A stretch of 64,000 nucleotides of DNA from Triatoma infestans. Its lineage: Eukaryota; Arthropoda; Insecta; Hemiptera; Reduviidae. The position numbers were made by a program, and so were the translations under genes. Where the stretch lies: NCBI GenBank assembly GCA_011037195.1, contig JAAEAF010003052.1, forward strand, positions 62,001 to 126,000. Reading direction: 5' to 3'. This document shows positions 43,165-54,036 of this stretch, piece by piece (position 1 is the first letter of the stretch; each line of letters begins with the position of its first letter). Under the pieces are notes generated by a model that was not told the DNA's origin, did not search any database, and saw nothing but the letters and a program-made list of their open reading frames with translations.

Positions 43165-43425
43165 CATTTATTCAACACACGTTGGACTTCCACGCATAGG
43201 TCTCGGGTTTGAATGCAGCAGTGCTGCCCTTAGATTTTTTTTCTTTCTAGCGGCCTTCATTGGCCACTGCCCGGTTTGAGAACTGCCCAATACCGGAATA
43301 CAGACTGGTTGTCTGTATCTAGAGAACATTGCTCTAAGACCGGCAATTCACTGAGAAGGCTCGGGGGGGCATTATAGATATTTCAGGTCACAGAGCACTC
43401 ACTACCCACTTAAAGTATTTGACAT
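43165..43425 (+). mobile_element. tRNA-derived SINE (family D), partial head, alternative tail
   Basis: Head remnant 'cacgttggacttccacgca' with a B box GGGTTTGAATGC, body 'gattttttttctttctagcg', 'aagaccggcaattcactgag', and tail GATATTTCAGGTCACAGAGC. Same tail class as 35079 and 36689. The A box is not preserved. Confidence 0.7.
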
Positions 43426-43494
43426 GCTCCAAACATACATTAATGCAATTTGCTCCAAAAAAAACCGATGGAGCCATTTTCGAGATAAACTGAA

Positions 43495-43755
43495 AAAACC
43501 CCAGTCTGTCTCTCACTTTATTATTCTTTCGTTACCTAACTTTTATTAGCAGTGTAAAGTGCTTGCATTTTGTGTTTCTATTTATTATACAATGTTCAGC
43601 ATATCTCAATGAGTTTATTTTTATCTCATTCCCAAATTCATTCTCTTTAATTCTCTCTTTACATTCATTATATTGGTTACAAACAAAAACCAAAACTAAG
43701 TAAGTTTAGATGTGTTCGAAATGGATTAAGGGAAGAAGGTCTGCCTGGCGATGAA
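43495..43755 (-). repeat. Inverted copy of the LTR-3-like left part
   Basis: Reverse complement of 40716-40975: 'ctctcactttattattcttt', 'cgttacctaacttttattag', 'cattatattggttacaaaca', 'agtttagatgtgttcgaaat', GAAGGTCTGCC. Forms an inverted pair with about 2.5 kb between the arms. Confidence 0.75.
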
Positions 43756-44042
43756 AATTTTATACAAACATAAATGATAGATCTAGATAATATTTATGCA
43801 CGTTATTATATCACGTTTCAAGGGGCGGTTTTGTTGTAGTGTTTATGAGTATGGACTTGAAAAAACGGAAAATTACTCAATAAAGTGTTACTTTCGGTTG
43901 TACGAGCTTGACCTAAACTTTATCACAGGCCACCTGGTGAAACTTAAAGGAAATATCAAATTTGAACTTTCTGTGAAAACTCGATTTGGAAAATTTGACA
44001 TGATCGCAATACTTTCTCTTATAGTAGTAAGAGAAAGTAAGA
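43756..44042 (-). mobile_element. Family A 5' module, minus orientation
   Basis: 'ataaagtgttactttcggtt', TGACCTAAACTTTATCACAG, GAAAACTCGATTTGGAAAAT and the terminal GTAGTAAGAGAAAGTAAGAA near 44023-44042 give the inverted family A order. The apparent frame at 43796-44050 is a shadow. Confidence 0.65.
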
Positions 44043-44738
44043 AGAGCTGATGTCTTCGAAATCTAGTAAATTAAAGAATTTCATGATCTTGCCCACCAGA
44101 TCACAAGTAACATTTATTTGGTCGATCCTTGTTACTATTTGCTTTGTGGGGGGTAAAGTTGTTCGCGTGCGAGATCGTACTTACGTGCCCCCTGGATATC
44201 CAACTAAACGAACAACATCAATAGCCAGCGCAGCCTAAGTTCTTTTATACTGGGCCGCGCGACGCTGAATGGCGTAGGAAAAAAACTACTTGCTTTGCAA
44301 AGTTTGCACAATTAAACAAGACCCCAGATTTATTGTATCTAGTCCATTCGTATTATTTTGAACCTTTCTAGATAAGCTCTATTTCTTCCATGGCTAGAGA
44401 GTATCTGGGTTATTTTTTAATTAATTATTATTGGTAACTGCCAACTTGATCAGCTGGGAAAAACACTTTGGTATGCAAAGCTTTATTCATATTCAGCCCG
44501 TAGATATTTTACCACTCTTGTAAAAGATGCTGCAATCAATCTTCTTTTCAGTTAACTTTTGGTTGTGACTGTGATGGATGCCAGAAATATAGAAATATAT
44601 TTAATTTGAAATAATAAAAAATATCAAGAAATATGTAACATTCCCTTGCAAAAAGGACATTTCAGGTCCATGCATTGTCTTTTATAGTTCATGAACTTGA
44701 TAGCATTGTGTACCCCTTCTTCTCACAGGGGAAGATTT
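44043..44738. other. Unassigned sequence
   Basis: A 62-codon frame at 44050-44238 (+) starts with an ATG and has a hydrophobic segment (VTFIWSILVTICFVGG). It has no known match and could be chance. Confidence 0.4.
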
Positions 44739-45015
44739 GAAATAACAATTAGAAGGCATTCCTTCAAGATAGACACCGAAGACATTCCTTTTGTTGTAGA
44801 CACCGAAGCAGAACACTTCAGGAACACTTGTTTTTCGCTCTCTTAGCATCAGTGCATATTAATAAGTTAATAATTCCTTTGTAAATAACTTGTAGTTATT
44901 ATTTTAATATAATACATTTATTTTAAAAACAGTGGTGCTCTCTTGATTATTACTAATACTTCTCTCTTAAACATGTATACTCACAAGCCCTTTTACTAAA
45001 CCGCTCGTGCTACTA
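44739..45015 (+). mobile_element. LTR-4 copy, 5'-truncated
   Basis: 'gaaggcattccttcaagata', GTTGTAGACACCGAAGCAGA, TTTCGCTCTCTTAGCATCAG, 'aaaaacagtggtgctctctt' and 'ctaaaccgctcgtgctacta' match 25518-26095 and 54037-54545. The first half, including TGTAGTGG, is missing. Confidence 0.68.
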
Positions 45016-45039
45016 CAAACATACAAACACATCCACACC

Positions 45040-45372
45040 AAAAACATTTCATGGTCTTGTGTGATACTGAAAAGCTTATATCTTGGGAGGCCTGCTTGGC
45101 GAGCATGTCCACCCATTCACTGCCAAACACTACACAAGCTTTCACTAAAGCAAGTATCTAGCTGATATTGCTGATTTAGTTCTGCCCAAGTGGTGTCTCT
45201 TTTGATCCACCTGCGTACAGGTTAAGGAGATAACTTAATGACACTTGACTACTGTGACCTTCCTATGTAGATTCTGTGGAATGTTGGCTACTAAGCCTAC
45301 GCCACCACGAACCCTATGAGCCTACTGAGGCACACCCTCCGCTAGCTCTCCTGTAAAATTTATAAAAGTTCT
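45040..45372 (-). pseudogene. RNase H-domain remnant of a LINE, internally deleted
   Basis: On the minus strand LYAGGSK (45200-45225) resembles the family's lytDGSK start. After about 75 bp the frame reads VFGSEWVDMLAKQASQDISF (45065-45125), resembling the GNE-x-VD-x-LAKqAs end of the domain. The middle with the remaining acidic residues is missing. RNase H domains occur in I/R1-like LINEs and LTR elements. I infer a LINE because no protease or integrase block is nearby. Confidence 0.5.
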
Positions 45373-45394
45373 CAACCATTCCATTGTTTTTAAG

Positions 45395-45745
45395 ATCGCA
45401 CATTCTTCTGCTTGATTTGTGGTCAGCATAACCGAAATATCAAAAATCGCTACAAATTCAAAACTTATTTCGTTTTATTTCTACCAGGGGACCAACAGTA
45501 AGATTTTTGTAAAAATCGGTCAGCCGGAAGTGCCATTTTACGGTTTTTTTTTGCGATTTTCTCGAAAGTGGCTCCAGTAATTTTCTTTAAACTTGGTACA
45601 TTAACCACACATATAAAGAGCTACAAGTTTTATTTAATACCTCTTTCCAGGAAAATGCATGTTATGAACTTGGTTTTTGTTTTTTTTTTCGAAAATTTTA
45701 CACGGTCGTAATATTTCCTCTTACAGGAGTAAGAGAAAGTAACTA
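45395..45745 (+). mobile_element. Family A fragments: plus unit followed by inverted 5' end
   Basis: 45410-45670 is plus-oriented ('gtcagccggaagtgccattt', 'gtggctccagtaattttctt', 'aaagagctacaagttttatt'). 45695-45745 is the inverted 5' end (CAGGAGTAAGAGAAAGTAAC). A rearranged or deleted copy. Confidence 0.55.
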
Positions 45746-45767
45746 GCTTAAAAAAAAACTTTATATC

Positions 45768-46060
45768 AGAGATGTTTTCCGTGATAACCTGGTTCTTTTT
45801 GTGGTCATCGACCAGTTTCGGGCGTTCATCCATCACCAGGATGTTTTTTTTTTTCAAAACAGTGTGATTACATAGACTTGCACAAAGCAAATTTAGTTGA
45901 TACACTCAAATTTGCTCTGTGCAAGTCTATGTTATCACACTGTTTTGACAAAAACATCCTGATGATGGGCGAACACCCGAAACCGGTCGATAGCTACAAA
46001 AAGAACCAAGCTGCAATCGGAAAATCTTTGATGCTTTCCAGCTCTGCGGAATTAACCACA
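45768..46060. repeat. Foldback family C copy
   Basis: The left arm GTGGTCATCGACCAGTTTCG and 'gggcgttcatccatcaccag' is inverted in CATCCTGATGATGGGCGAAC and ACCCGAAACCGGTCGATAGC. The loop arms 'cttgcacaaagcaaatttag' / 'aaatttgctctgtgcaagtc' are intact. The right end is complete (GCTTTCCAGCTCTGCGGAAT). No clear target duplication. Confidence 0.82.
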
Positions 46061-46252
46061 ACAAAAACTCAATATGTTACATTATTTAGTCTTAGTCTGT
46101 TGACAGTTTTCTGAAGTTTTTATTTACAAGGTGTGGAATATGCTATGAATAAGTTTTCTTTTTCAACTCAATATTTTGCTAAATTTAACAGGACACCTGC
46201 ATTATAAAGAATACCAAAGTTCCACGGAAGTATGGTTAAGAAATACTGATTA

Positions 46253-46502
46253 GTTGTTGTGGTGGTTGGTTCCACAGAGCTGGAAAGCATCAGAGACATT
46301 TTCCATGGTAGCCCCTGCTTCATTTCGTGTCATCGACCGGTTTTGGGCGTTCGCCCATTTTCAGGAAGCGTTTTTGTCAGACAGTGTGATAACACAGACC
46401 AACGCGGGTCACACTGTCTGACCAACGTATCCTGAAGATGGGCGAACGCCCGAAACCGGTCGATGACCACGAAATGAAGCAGGAGCTACCACGGAAAATG
46501 TC
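46253..46502. repeat. Foldback family C, 250 bp, 12-bp TSD
   Basis: Starts with the complete left end GTTGTTGTGGTGGTTGGTTC. Left arm CATCGACCGGTTTTGGGCGT, right arm GATGGGCGAACGCCCGAAAC. The right end is cut at GGAAAATGTC. AAATACTGATTA occurs at 46241-46252 and 46503-46514. The loop is short and the inner arms are deleted relative to 45768. Confidence 0.88.
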
Positions 46503-46514
46503 AAATACTGATTA

Positions 46515-47854
46515 ATTTCTGTAGCACAAAATTTGATACTTTTTCTTGAATTTTTCAACAACTTATTTAGTAAAGTAAAATTCATTATTTAAATAGCAAA
46601 CAAGAGTAATTATTTAACAAATTATATGTAATATTTTTTGAGAAATAATTATTAAAAACTAATTTATAGATAACTATATAAAACACATCCACTTGCGGTT
46701 AGCGATCTTTACAGAGATTTTACCTTTGATTTTATCATATAGTTTAGACAAAGTATATAATCAATTATAAAAAGGGAGTTAATTGGATACGGAATTAAGG
46801 CCTTAATCTTATGACGAACATGGATTTTCTAAGGCCAAATATATATACATATATATATATATATATAAGAGGTGGCTTGTTGAAAAGGCTTGTAAATGGA
46901 AGATTGTATGAGTGTTAGAGAGAGAGTGAAATTACAAGGATTTAATCTCGGACTGGATGGCATTCACAGTGCCGATATATCAAGTCATTAGTCCGTCATA
47001 GAGCAACACTCGAGCAACCAACTGTATATATAACACAGCTACATCATATACACCCATCACATTTTCCCATAGCTCCTCTATCAACTTCATACCCCCCTCT
47101 CTCTCTCTTCCCCACTTACTCTCCTTTTGGATTAGTATATAATTACAGGATTACAGTCTTTGAAGAGTCTCTTTGCTAGTAATTAGTAACAAGCTTGTAC
47201 ACGGTCTATACTATACAACTCCTAAAACATAGCGTTTCCTTCTCGCTTATTTCTAGCGCTTTCTCTCTGTCACTCTCATGTTCAGTATATATATTTCTGT
47301 CTTTCTCTTTGCTTCCTTACTGACACCTTCGCCTAATTAAGTGGCCAACCACTAATTAGAGACATACATTTCCCACCTCTTTTCTTAAATCCTTTGAAGT
47401 GTTTTTAATAACTTGGCAATTAGGAAGGGACTTCTCTGTGCTAGAGAACTGGTTGGGCTCATTTTCCCTCTTACTCCTCATTCTATCTCACTTCTTGAAG
47501 TGTACTTCATACATTATAGAAATATATACTACACAAGCTATAAATACATAAGTATATTATATACATTGAAATATAAAGAAAATATATATACATACGTGGA
47601 ATTGTTAATAACCTTATATCATTTCTCTCTTCTTCATTTTCCGAACTTATACCAATTTAGCTTCAAATAATAAATCTACAGATTCTATAAATATTTTTAT
47701 TTCTAGTTAAATTTTTTATATCAACAGGCGTTATAGAGAGAGATGGCCGCCCCTATTGGGTGAATCGTGGCGTTCATGGAAGTAAATTATCTCGTGATAA
47801 TTTAGTACATACATAAAAAGCATTTTTTCGTCTTTAATTTTCGTACCTATTACA
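46515..47854. other. Unassigned sequence, possible regulatory or LTR-like region at 46860-47350
   Basis: (TA)n at about 46843-46867, GA-rich then CT-rich halves, and ACTGTATATATAACACAGCT near 47020 resemble the layout of the solo LTRs. No inverted tips or target duplication are found. The frame 47413-47670 (+) has no known motif. Confidence 0.35.
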
Positions 47855-47857
47855 TTA

Positions 47858-48874
47858 TGCTAAGTGTCCTCTTGTGACAAAGTCTCGAGATCAGTCTCAG
47901 GAGGTTGGTCCATCTGAGATCACTTTTGGTCTCGAGATAGTTTTCTGAGACTCGACAGTCATTGCAGTCTCGAGACGAGGAACATTTCGTGTCCACTTGA
48001 GAATGAACTCGTAGTCAGTTGTGTGATTTGATCGAAGTTTGTTTATTTTTATCTTATCTTTCCTAATGGATTCACGTCAGGTCATAGCTTTTATAATTGC
48101 GTATAAACATTGTGAAAAAGTGGCAAGTGAAGAAAGTAGTTTTCTTTTTTTAATTGTTTTAGACAAACGCCTGTACAATAGAGTTAGGTCACAAAATTAC
48201 GTTCAGAGTAGTTTGTTTGTTTACGTATTTAAACTTAAATCTGTGAGAGTAAAACTGATCAGAAAAAAATTATTTTTTTTCTCAACTTTTGTTTTTTTCT
48301 GTTTGTATTTTATTTACAAAATAAACATCGAAATTCATAATTGTGTGTTTTCTATTTTTTAACATACACCTGTATTTGGCAAAATTTGGAATTAACTATT
48401 TAATTAGGGAAAACCAAGTACAAACACTCGAATTTTACAAACATCAAATACAGCATAATTAGGGAATACATTAATACATTTCTTAGGGAAATAACTATTT
48501 AAATTTCATCGCTTGAAATTACTTGATGTATCTCTCAGATACTCTGCCCCTTTCCATGTCCAATTTATACGCGCGCCCATTAGAAGGTTAAAAAAGAATT
48601 AACCAAAAGACAAATAAAAATTAAATAAATATATAGAATTTCGAAATAGAAATGAAAAATGCACAATGAAATCAAGTCTCCGAGAGCTGAGGAAATCTTC
48701 AAACAATGACAGAATTCTGGAGACTGAGTCACAAGTGCAGAAATGAACATGTTCACTTGTGACAGTTACGCTCTCGGACACCTGCGCGGGCTTGTCTCCG
48801 AGACTGCTCTCAGGCCCCTTATTCACTTGTGACAATAGTCTCGAGGCTATTTTGTCACAAGTGGACACTTAGCA
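47858..48874 (+). mobile_element. PIF/Harbinger-like DNA transposon, 1,017 bp, TTA target duplication
   Basis: The left end TGCTAAGTGTCCTCTTGTGA then CAAA, and the right end TTTGTCACAAGTGGACACTT then AGCA, form a 24-bp inverted repeat with one mismatch. TTA lies on both sides (47855-47857 and 48875-48877), the three-base duplication that defines PIF/Harbinger elements. TCTCGAG-rich sequence lies inside both ends. One frame begins MDSRQVIAFIIAYKHCEKVA and continues to RLYNRVRSQNYVQ (48069 on, within 48039-48362). It is similar in feel to the N-terminus of Harbinger-type proteins but ends before the DDE domain. The element is therefore a non-autonomous deletion derivative. Confidence 0.82.
48069..48362 (+). 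pseudogene. Truncated N-terminal transposase-like frame of the Harbinger-like element
   Basis: About 98 codons from the internal ATG at 48069, chosen because the MDSRQ start opens a hydrophilic segment, whereas the earlier ATG adds only a hydrophobic leader. It holds K-H-C-E-K, an LDKRLYNRVRSQNYV stretch and then low-complexity Lys/Phe residues that look like non-coding sequence read through. No DDE catalytic residues are present. Which strand is truly coding is uncertain, because another frame covers 48599-48868 on the minus strand. Confidence 0.4.
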
Positions 48875-48877
48875 TTA

Positions 48878-49590
48878 TTTAAATGCACTTGGATGTTTGT
48901 AAAATTCGATTGTTTGCTCTTCCCAGTCAAATTTAGTTTCCTTGTTAGAGAAAGGCAGTTTTGTGAGACCTTATTTCAAACGAAACAGCTTCGATCTAAA
49001 ATATAAAACGATAGAGACATTGTTGTTAAAATCAACAATAACACCGCAAAACCGAAATTAAGTGAGCTAACAGGATGATCCACCAAGTAAACAATATTTA
49101 CACAAGAAGTGTCCCGGAAAAAATTAGGAAACCTGAAAATGTTTGTTTCAATTGTGGATTAATATATTTATGATTCGAAAATTATCTTTAGCGAATGTTA
49201 ATAGAATAATTATGAATGATATTAATAGTGTCTAAGAAAACAAAGACATCATAAAACTTGTATCTACCCCCCCAAACCAAAAAATATAAATAAATTCAAG
49301 AAATAAAATTTGGTGCGACACTTGTTCTTCCAAATAGCAGTTTTCTCTCTGCATCTCTCTATCTCTATTTATAGAATACATTCTTTAATACATTTTAATT
49401 GAAGACCCTATAATATATTCAAAAATGATGTAAATTCTAATGTAATTTATATTTTTCCCCAAATAAATATATTATTTCCATTTGGATTTGAACTGAATAC
49501 ACTTGAAAGATGTTTACTTATCTTGTTTACTTATATGTGGAAATAATCTTCATTTCAGAACTTATACAATATTTGTATCGTGTTCTAAAA
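48878..49590. other. AT-rich sequence
   Basis: No supported feature. Confidence 0.5.
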
Positions 49591-49637
49591 AGATCCTTGG
49601 TAGTGTTCTGTTTTACAAATTTTGTGAGGTAGTGTAG

Positions 49638-49641
<4 letters not shown>
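49591..49641. repeat. Left copy of a long target-site duplication (about 51 bp)
   Basis: AGATCCTTGGTAGTGTTCTG continues to TTTTACAAATTTTGTGAGGT. The same sequence recurs at 50284-50334 with one or two base differences. It flanks the LINE tail. Confidence 0.85.

Positions 49642-49701
<60 letters not shown>
49642..49701. repeat. (ATT)n microsatellite, tail of the LINE
   Basis: About 20 perfect ATT units at the 3' end of the minus-strand LINE. Confidence 0.95.
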
Positions 49702-50283
49702 TATTTGTATGTCTATAAGATTACATCCTTTACATACAGAGTAACTATGAAAAATGTAAAGAAAGTTATACAAGAAAAAAGAAATTACAGATAACAGAGC
49801 ATGAGCTACTTGCTTAATAAACAAAAATAATAAACATTGTAATCAGAACAAAATATTAAAGTAATTAACAAACAAAAGCAAAGTAAAAAAAAATAAAATA
49901 AATAAATAAAATAAACATGATAAAGTCTCAATGCAAAAAATAAAGCAAATGAATTTTGTTAAAATTTTAAAGTTAAAGCAAAACAATAAAAATAATAAAG
50001 AAAAGAAATACGGAAACAATTACTCATTCAAAATAAAAGACCGAAGCCTAAGTACACTATCAATATACTAACAAAAATAAGTTAAATCTTCTTTAGAGGT
50101 ACTGGAGAGATAACTGAGAATAACTGTCTCCACTCTAGAGGGTATAGTAGATTTAAAATAATTCATTCTTATTGGTGTATATATTGGGCATTGAGCAAAC
50201 AAATGAAAAAAGTCTTCTTTCACAAACATATTGCAAATAGTACAGATCTGATTACAGTTTACAGTATACGTCATATTATTTAC
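49642..50283 (-). pseudogene. Very short 5'-truncated LINE with (ATT)n tail
   Basis: Minus-strand insert between the duplicated blocks. The coding part (50068-50280) has a Cys/His cluster, C-x2-C...FHLFAQCPIYTPIR, matching the zinc-knuckle of 20715-21305. A 3' UTR of AT-rich sequence and the tail (AAT)n at 49642-49701 follow. Only about 640 bp of the 3' end was copied, as in abortive reverse transcription. The low-complexity Asn-rich frame at 49585-49824 is the microsatellite read as protein. Confidence 0.82.
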
Positions 50284-50334
50284 AGATCCTTGGTAGTGTT
50301 CTGTTTTACAAATTTTGTGAGGTAAGTGTAGTTT
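50284..50334. repeat. Right copy of the long target-site duplication
   Basis: Near-identical to 49591-49641 (one extra A, one T fewer). Confidence 0.85.
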
Positions 50335-50342
50335 ATGTTCAG

Positions 50343-50600
50343 CACTTACGCGTTGGTCTAGTAGCTAGCATACTCGATTTTGGTGCAAAAATTCGATTCC
50401 CTTGAGGGAAAAGTCGGTGATGACTAAGCACTGTGAAAAAAGTGGAAAGCTACACAGTTGGTAGCGCACCTAGGTAACGAAGGATAGAACTAAAGGGCGA
50501 GAGAACCGCTGCGTGCTTTCCACAAATCGCCGTATGGCAAATCTTGGGCCCTTCATGGTCTATTGAGCCATAGGTTTCATTCGACGACTTTTATTCAATA
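50343..50600 (+). mobile_element. Second type of tRNA-derived SINE
   Basis: The head GTTGGTCTAGTAGCTAGCAT has A-box character and AAATTCGATTCCC is B-box-like. The body 'agtcggtgatgactaagcac', 'gttggtagcgcacctaggta' is unlike family D and does not recur in the window. The exact 3' end is not visible. Confidence 0.5.
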
Positions 50601-50789
50601 GCATGTCTTGTAAGATACGACTTTATTCATTATTGCTATGATAAAGATTATTACAGATATCAGCAGATTTAATCAATTTTTTTCAAATATAAAAATATTT
50701 TTGAAATTCACCAAACTTAAAACTCTTCTAATGCAATCTGAGGCTCGTCTTAAGCTAGTCATAGATCTGAAGTAATTAAATTCTTCTTA
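50601..50789. other. AT-rich flank
   Basis: No feature. Confidence 0.4.
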
Positions 50790-51840
50790 AGCCGATTAGA
50801 CCTCTACTATCCACAGAGCAACAACTCACCAGAATAATAAATTACATCACTGCCAATTTCCATAGGAAAAAGCATACAGGCATGGTACTAATAGATATGG
50901 AAAAGGCATTCGACACTTTCTGGCACTATGGTCTATTGTACCGTCTAATCAAGTACAACTTCCCTCCATATCTCCTAAAAGTAATCCGTTTCTACCTTTC
51001 CAATAGAAAATCCTGTGTCTCCATAAACTCCGCCTTATCTTCACCTTATCCCGTCTCTGCCGGAGTAACCAAGGCTCTATCTTTGGTCCTGCATTATTCA
51101 TCACCTATCTAAACTCCATCCCTAAAACCGAACATGTCAACCTTGGCTTATACGCTGATGATCTTGCACTGTATACTACCTCATTTAGGACTGATACAAT
51201 AGCCAACAGACTCACTGTAGGACTGAAGAAGATCTCAAAATACTGCCAAAAGTGGAAACTTCGCATCAACAATGACAAGACTGAAGCCATCATGTTTACA
51301 AAACGCAGACCGTACATTACACGTTACGTCACAGCTAACGGAATTACAGTACCTTGGTCCAAAAGCATCAGATACTTAGGCATATTACTCGACTCCAAAC
51401 TTAACTTTACAGCACACATAACTGACAGAGTAAATACAGGTAAAAAAGCAATTAGACTCCTTTTTCCACTTCTGTCCCGAAATTCAAACATGTCTACCAG
51501 AAATAAACTGATCCTCTATAAAGTCGTCATCCGTCCAATGCTAACATATGCCAGTGCAGCCTGGAGTTCCACCTGTAAATCTAACCTCTCCAAACTCCAA
51601 ATTACCCAAAACAAATTCCTTCGTTTTGCCACAAACTTACCTCGCTATACCCGTATTTCCCATCTTCATGACATCACAGATACCTCTACTATAAGCGACT
51701 TTATTAAAGAAGACTGAAAAAACTACTCGCCAGAGTCAGGACGCACCCTAACCCTCTCTGCCAATCCATTACTGATTACGATTCTTCACAGACCTACCGC
51801 CATAAAAGAATAAAACATATACTTAATTCATAAAATTTAA
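50790..51840 (+). pseudogene. Jockey-type retrotransposon, RT domain nearly continuous
   Basis: The best preserved reverse transcriptase in the window. It reads TEQQLTRIINYITANFHRKK, then MVLIDMEKAFDTFWHYGLLY (50882 on, motif A with Asp), then RFYLSNRKSCVSINSALSSP. A one-base deletion near 51072 changes the frame inside the QGSIFGPALF box. The other frame then carries NLGLYADDLALYTTSFRTDT with the catalytic YADD at 51151-51162. Next come KWKLRINNDKTEAIMFTKRR, IRYLGILLDSKLNFTAHITD, LTYASAAWSSTCKSNLSKLQ and ITQNKFLRFATNLPRYTRIS. A second shift near 51705 precedes RLKKLLARVRTHPNPLCQSI and YRHKRIKHILNS-stop at about 51831. The endonuclease and ORF1 are absent. Confidence 0.9.
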
Positions 51841-54036
51841 TCTTTCCAATATTCAATTTTCTTTTTAAACTGTATTTCTCAAATGTCATGGGGTTTTTAC
51901 TCAACTTTTTCCCCCAACTGGTAATTTTTAAGTAAAGTATATATTATATCTAATGTTAGCTATAGGAAGGGTCTAATATAATTATATATATGAACTTCCA
52001 AATAATCTGCGTAAATTTGTATATATATTTGGTAAATAAATGTTGTATCTCTTGTTGTTTAAAATCTCTTAAGCCGAAAAATGTTAGTATTATTTTTTTA
52101 TTTAAGAACCGAAAACAAGACAGATAACACTATCTTAGCTGGTGGGATGCACTTTTACCCTTTGAAATGGCAAAGCAAATATCGGCCTCATTTGTCAATC
52201 AAAAGAAGTTAATCAAAATACAACATTGCGTACCCAATGTATGTTTTGTTATTTACTTTCTGTCTGTCAATTCAATATACAAAATGGAATAAATGAATTT
52301 TACGCGTTATACTTTCCGTGTATGTCCTGGATGCTCCGCGGACACAGCTGCTCGTAAACTTAATACACCTTTCGGGGAAGCTTTCGCTGCATTCGTATTT
52401 GATTGTCTTTATTTTTATTTATTTATTTTTTTGAGATATCAGCCTAGAAATAAAACTACACGTAAGACCTGAACAAGATAAATGAAGACTAGCTGAAAGT
52501 AATGTTGAAGGAGATAATACACCATCAGACGATCGGAAATTGCATCAGATGCTAAAGTACTGTGCCAGTTTCTAGGATTCTACAAGCAATTGGATAGGTG
52601 GGTAAGTAGTTCCCGCAGAGCTAAACTGGCGCTATAAAATCTGCATAATGCACGTGAAAGGAAGATCTTTTTTTAAAACTTCCCCGTAAATTAACGGAAA
52701 TCGCAATCGAGGACAACCTATGCCAATCAGATATCGTTGAAACACCGCTCACAAGTTCAAAACCATGTTACGTACCTAGAAACAGATAGAACCATAAATA
52801 GTAATGTATGACCATTTTTTTTTTCTATTTCTGTTTGTCGCAAGATGAGTTCTACCGCTTCAAACGAAGAACTTGATCAGTTTTAGCAAAAACTTGATCA
52901 GGATTGTCCGACATTGATCATCTGTAAAGATTTGACACTTTACATATTGACCCCATGCCTTATGTCTGTCACTCAGAAATTTGAATGCGCTCTGATATTG
53001 TGCTCTACTTCCCAAATTTACCTCCAATAGACTCCTCCATTTTGGATAGTTTTCTAAGAGGAAAAATTTCAGAATCGATAGATAAATCAAACATCATTTT
53101 TTCTAAAACAATTTTTGTCCTATACTTCAGAACTTTATAAATCTGCGATTTTAAAAAAAGATCTTGTTTATTTGAGGAAAATTTTTGGACAGCAATGAAA
53201 ACTTATTTTAAATAAGTACACTGATTTTAACTTGAAAATTGATATTATATTTTGGATAACAGACGTGGACATATTCATTTGTTATAAACCCAATAAATGA
53301 ATTGATCATAGAATTCTCCTCCAATATTTCTTCAGGTACCAATCAGGGGCATTGTGATTTTAGAAGGATAATCTTAAAAGGTAAGAAGTAGAGTAGGTCT
53401 AATAAGTGAGGATCTAAGATAGTGAAGATGTGAGCTTAGAAGCTCTACTAAGGAGGGTCTCAACGGTAAGGCATTATGTGAATAGAAGAGGGAGAGATCA
53501 CTCCTTAAGGTGGACCAAACTACCCACCATTGGATCTAATATAATCCCATACTAAACTCCAGTAATTTGCAATCTTACTTAACTCCTTAACAAAAGTGAC
53601 ATTTATTAATTTCCTCTTTATTATCCACAGAATTTGTACCAATTATAAACTCCTAATGTGTATATATCTAAATATTACTAATTTGCTAATATAATTTCAA
53701 ATAGATTATACAGTTTTTGCTTAAACAGCTTAAGGATTTGATTGGCTACTTTTAAAAACTTCCATGATGCTTTTCTTTTGATTATTTCATTCCAAATATG
53801 TTACTTAATATCCTAGAACATAATTTCTCTATTTTATGCAGATAAGACCCTCACATTCAGCTATAGAATTAATAATTAAATTAACACGAATAGAATTTCT
53901 TGCAACTATTAATGCTGTTAAGACAAAAAAATAAAATAAACAGAGTTTATTAATACAGAATCTTTTAATACAGAATTGGATTAATCGCGCAATAATTCGA
54001 GTTCGCACGATTTATGGCAGAAATAATGACTTACTA
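51841..54036. other. Unassigned sequence
   Basis: No gene or repeat copy is confirmed. A 76-codon frame at 52860-53090 (-) contains ENYPKWRSLLEVNLGSRAQY and might be a LINE or host-exon remnant, but I cannot assign it. The patch 52320-52400 (CTCCGCGGACACAGCTGCTC) is less AT-rich than its flanks. Confidence 0.4.

Noticed and set aside
46860..47350. A further solo LTR around the TATA-rich, CT-rich region
   Set aside because: No inverted tips, no target duplication and no second copy in the window.
48599..48868. 89-codon minus-strand frame as a second gene of the Harbinger-like element
   Set aside because: It covers the subterminal repeats and the inverted end itself, so it is more likely a by-product than a protein.
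49585..49824. Asn-rich protein on the minus strand
   Set aside because: It is the (ATT)n tail of a LINE read as codons.
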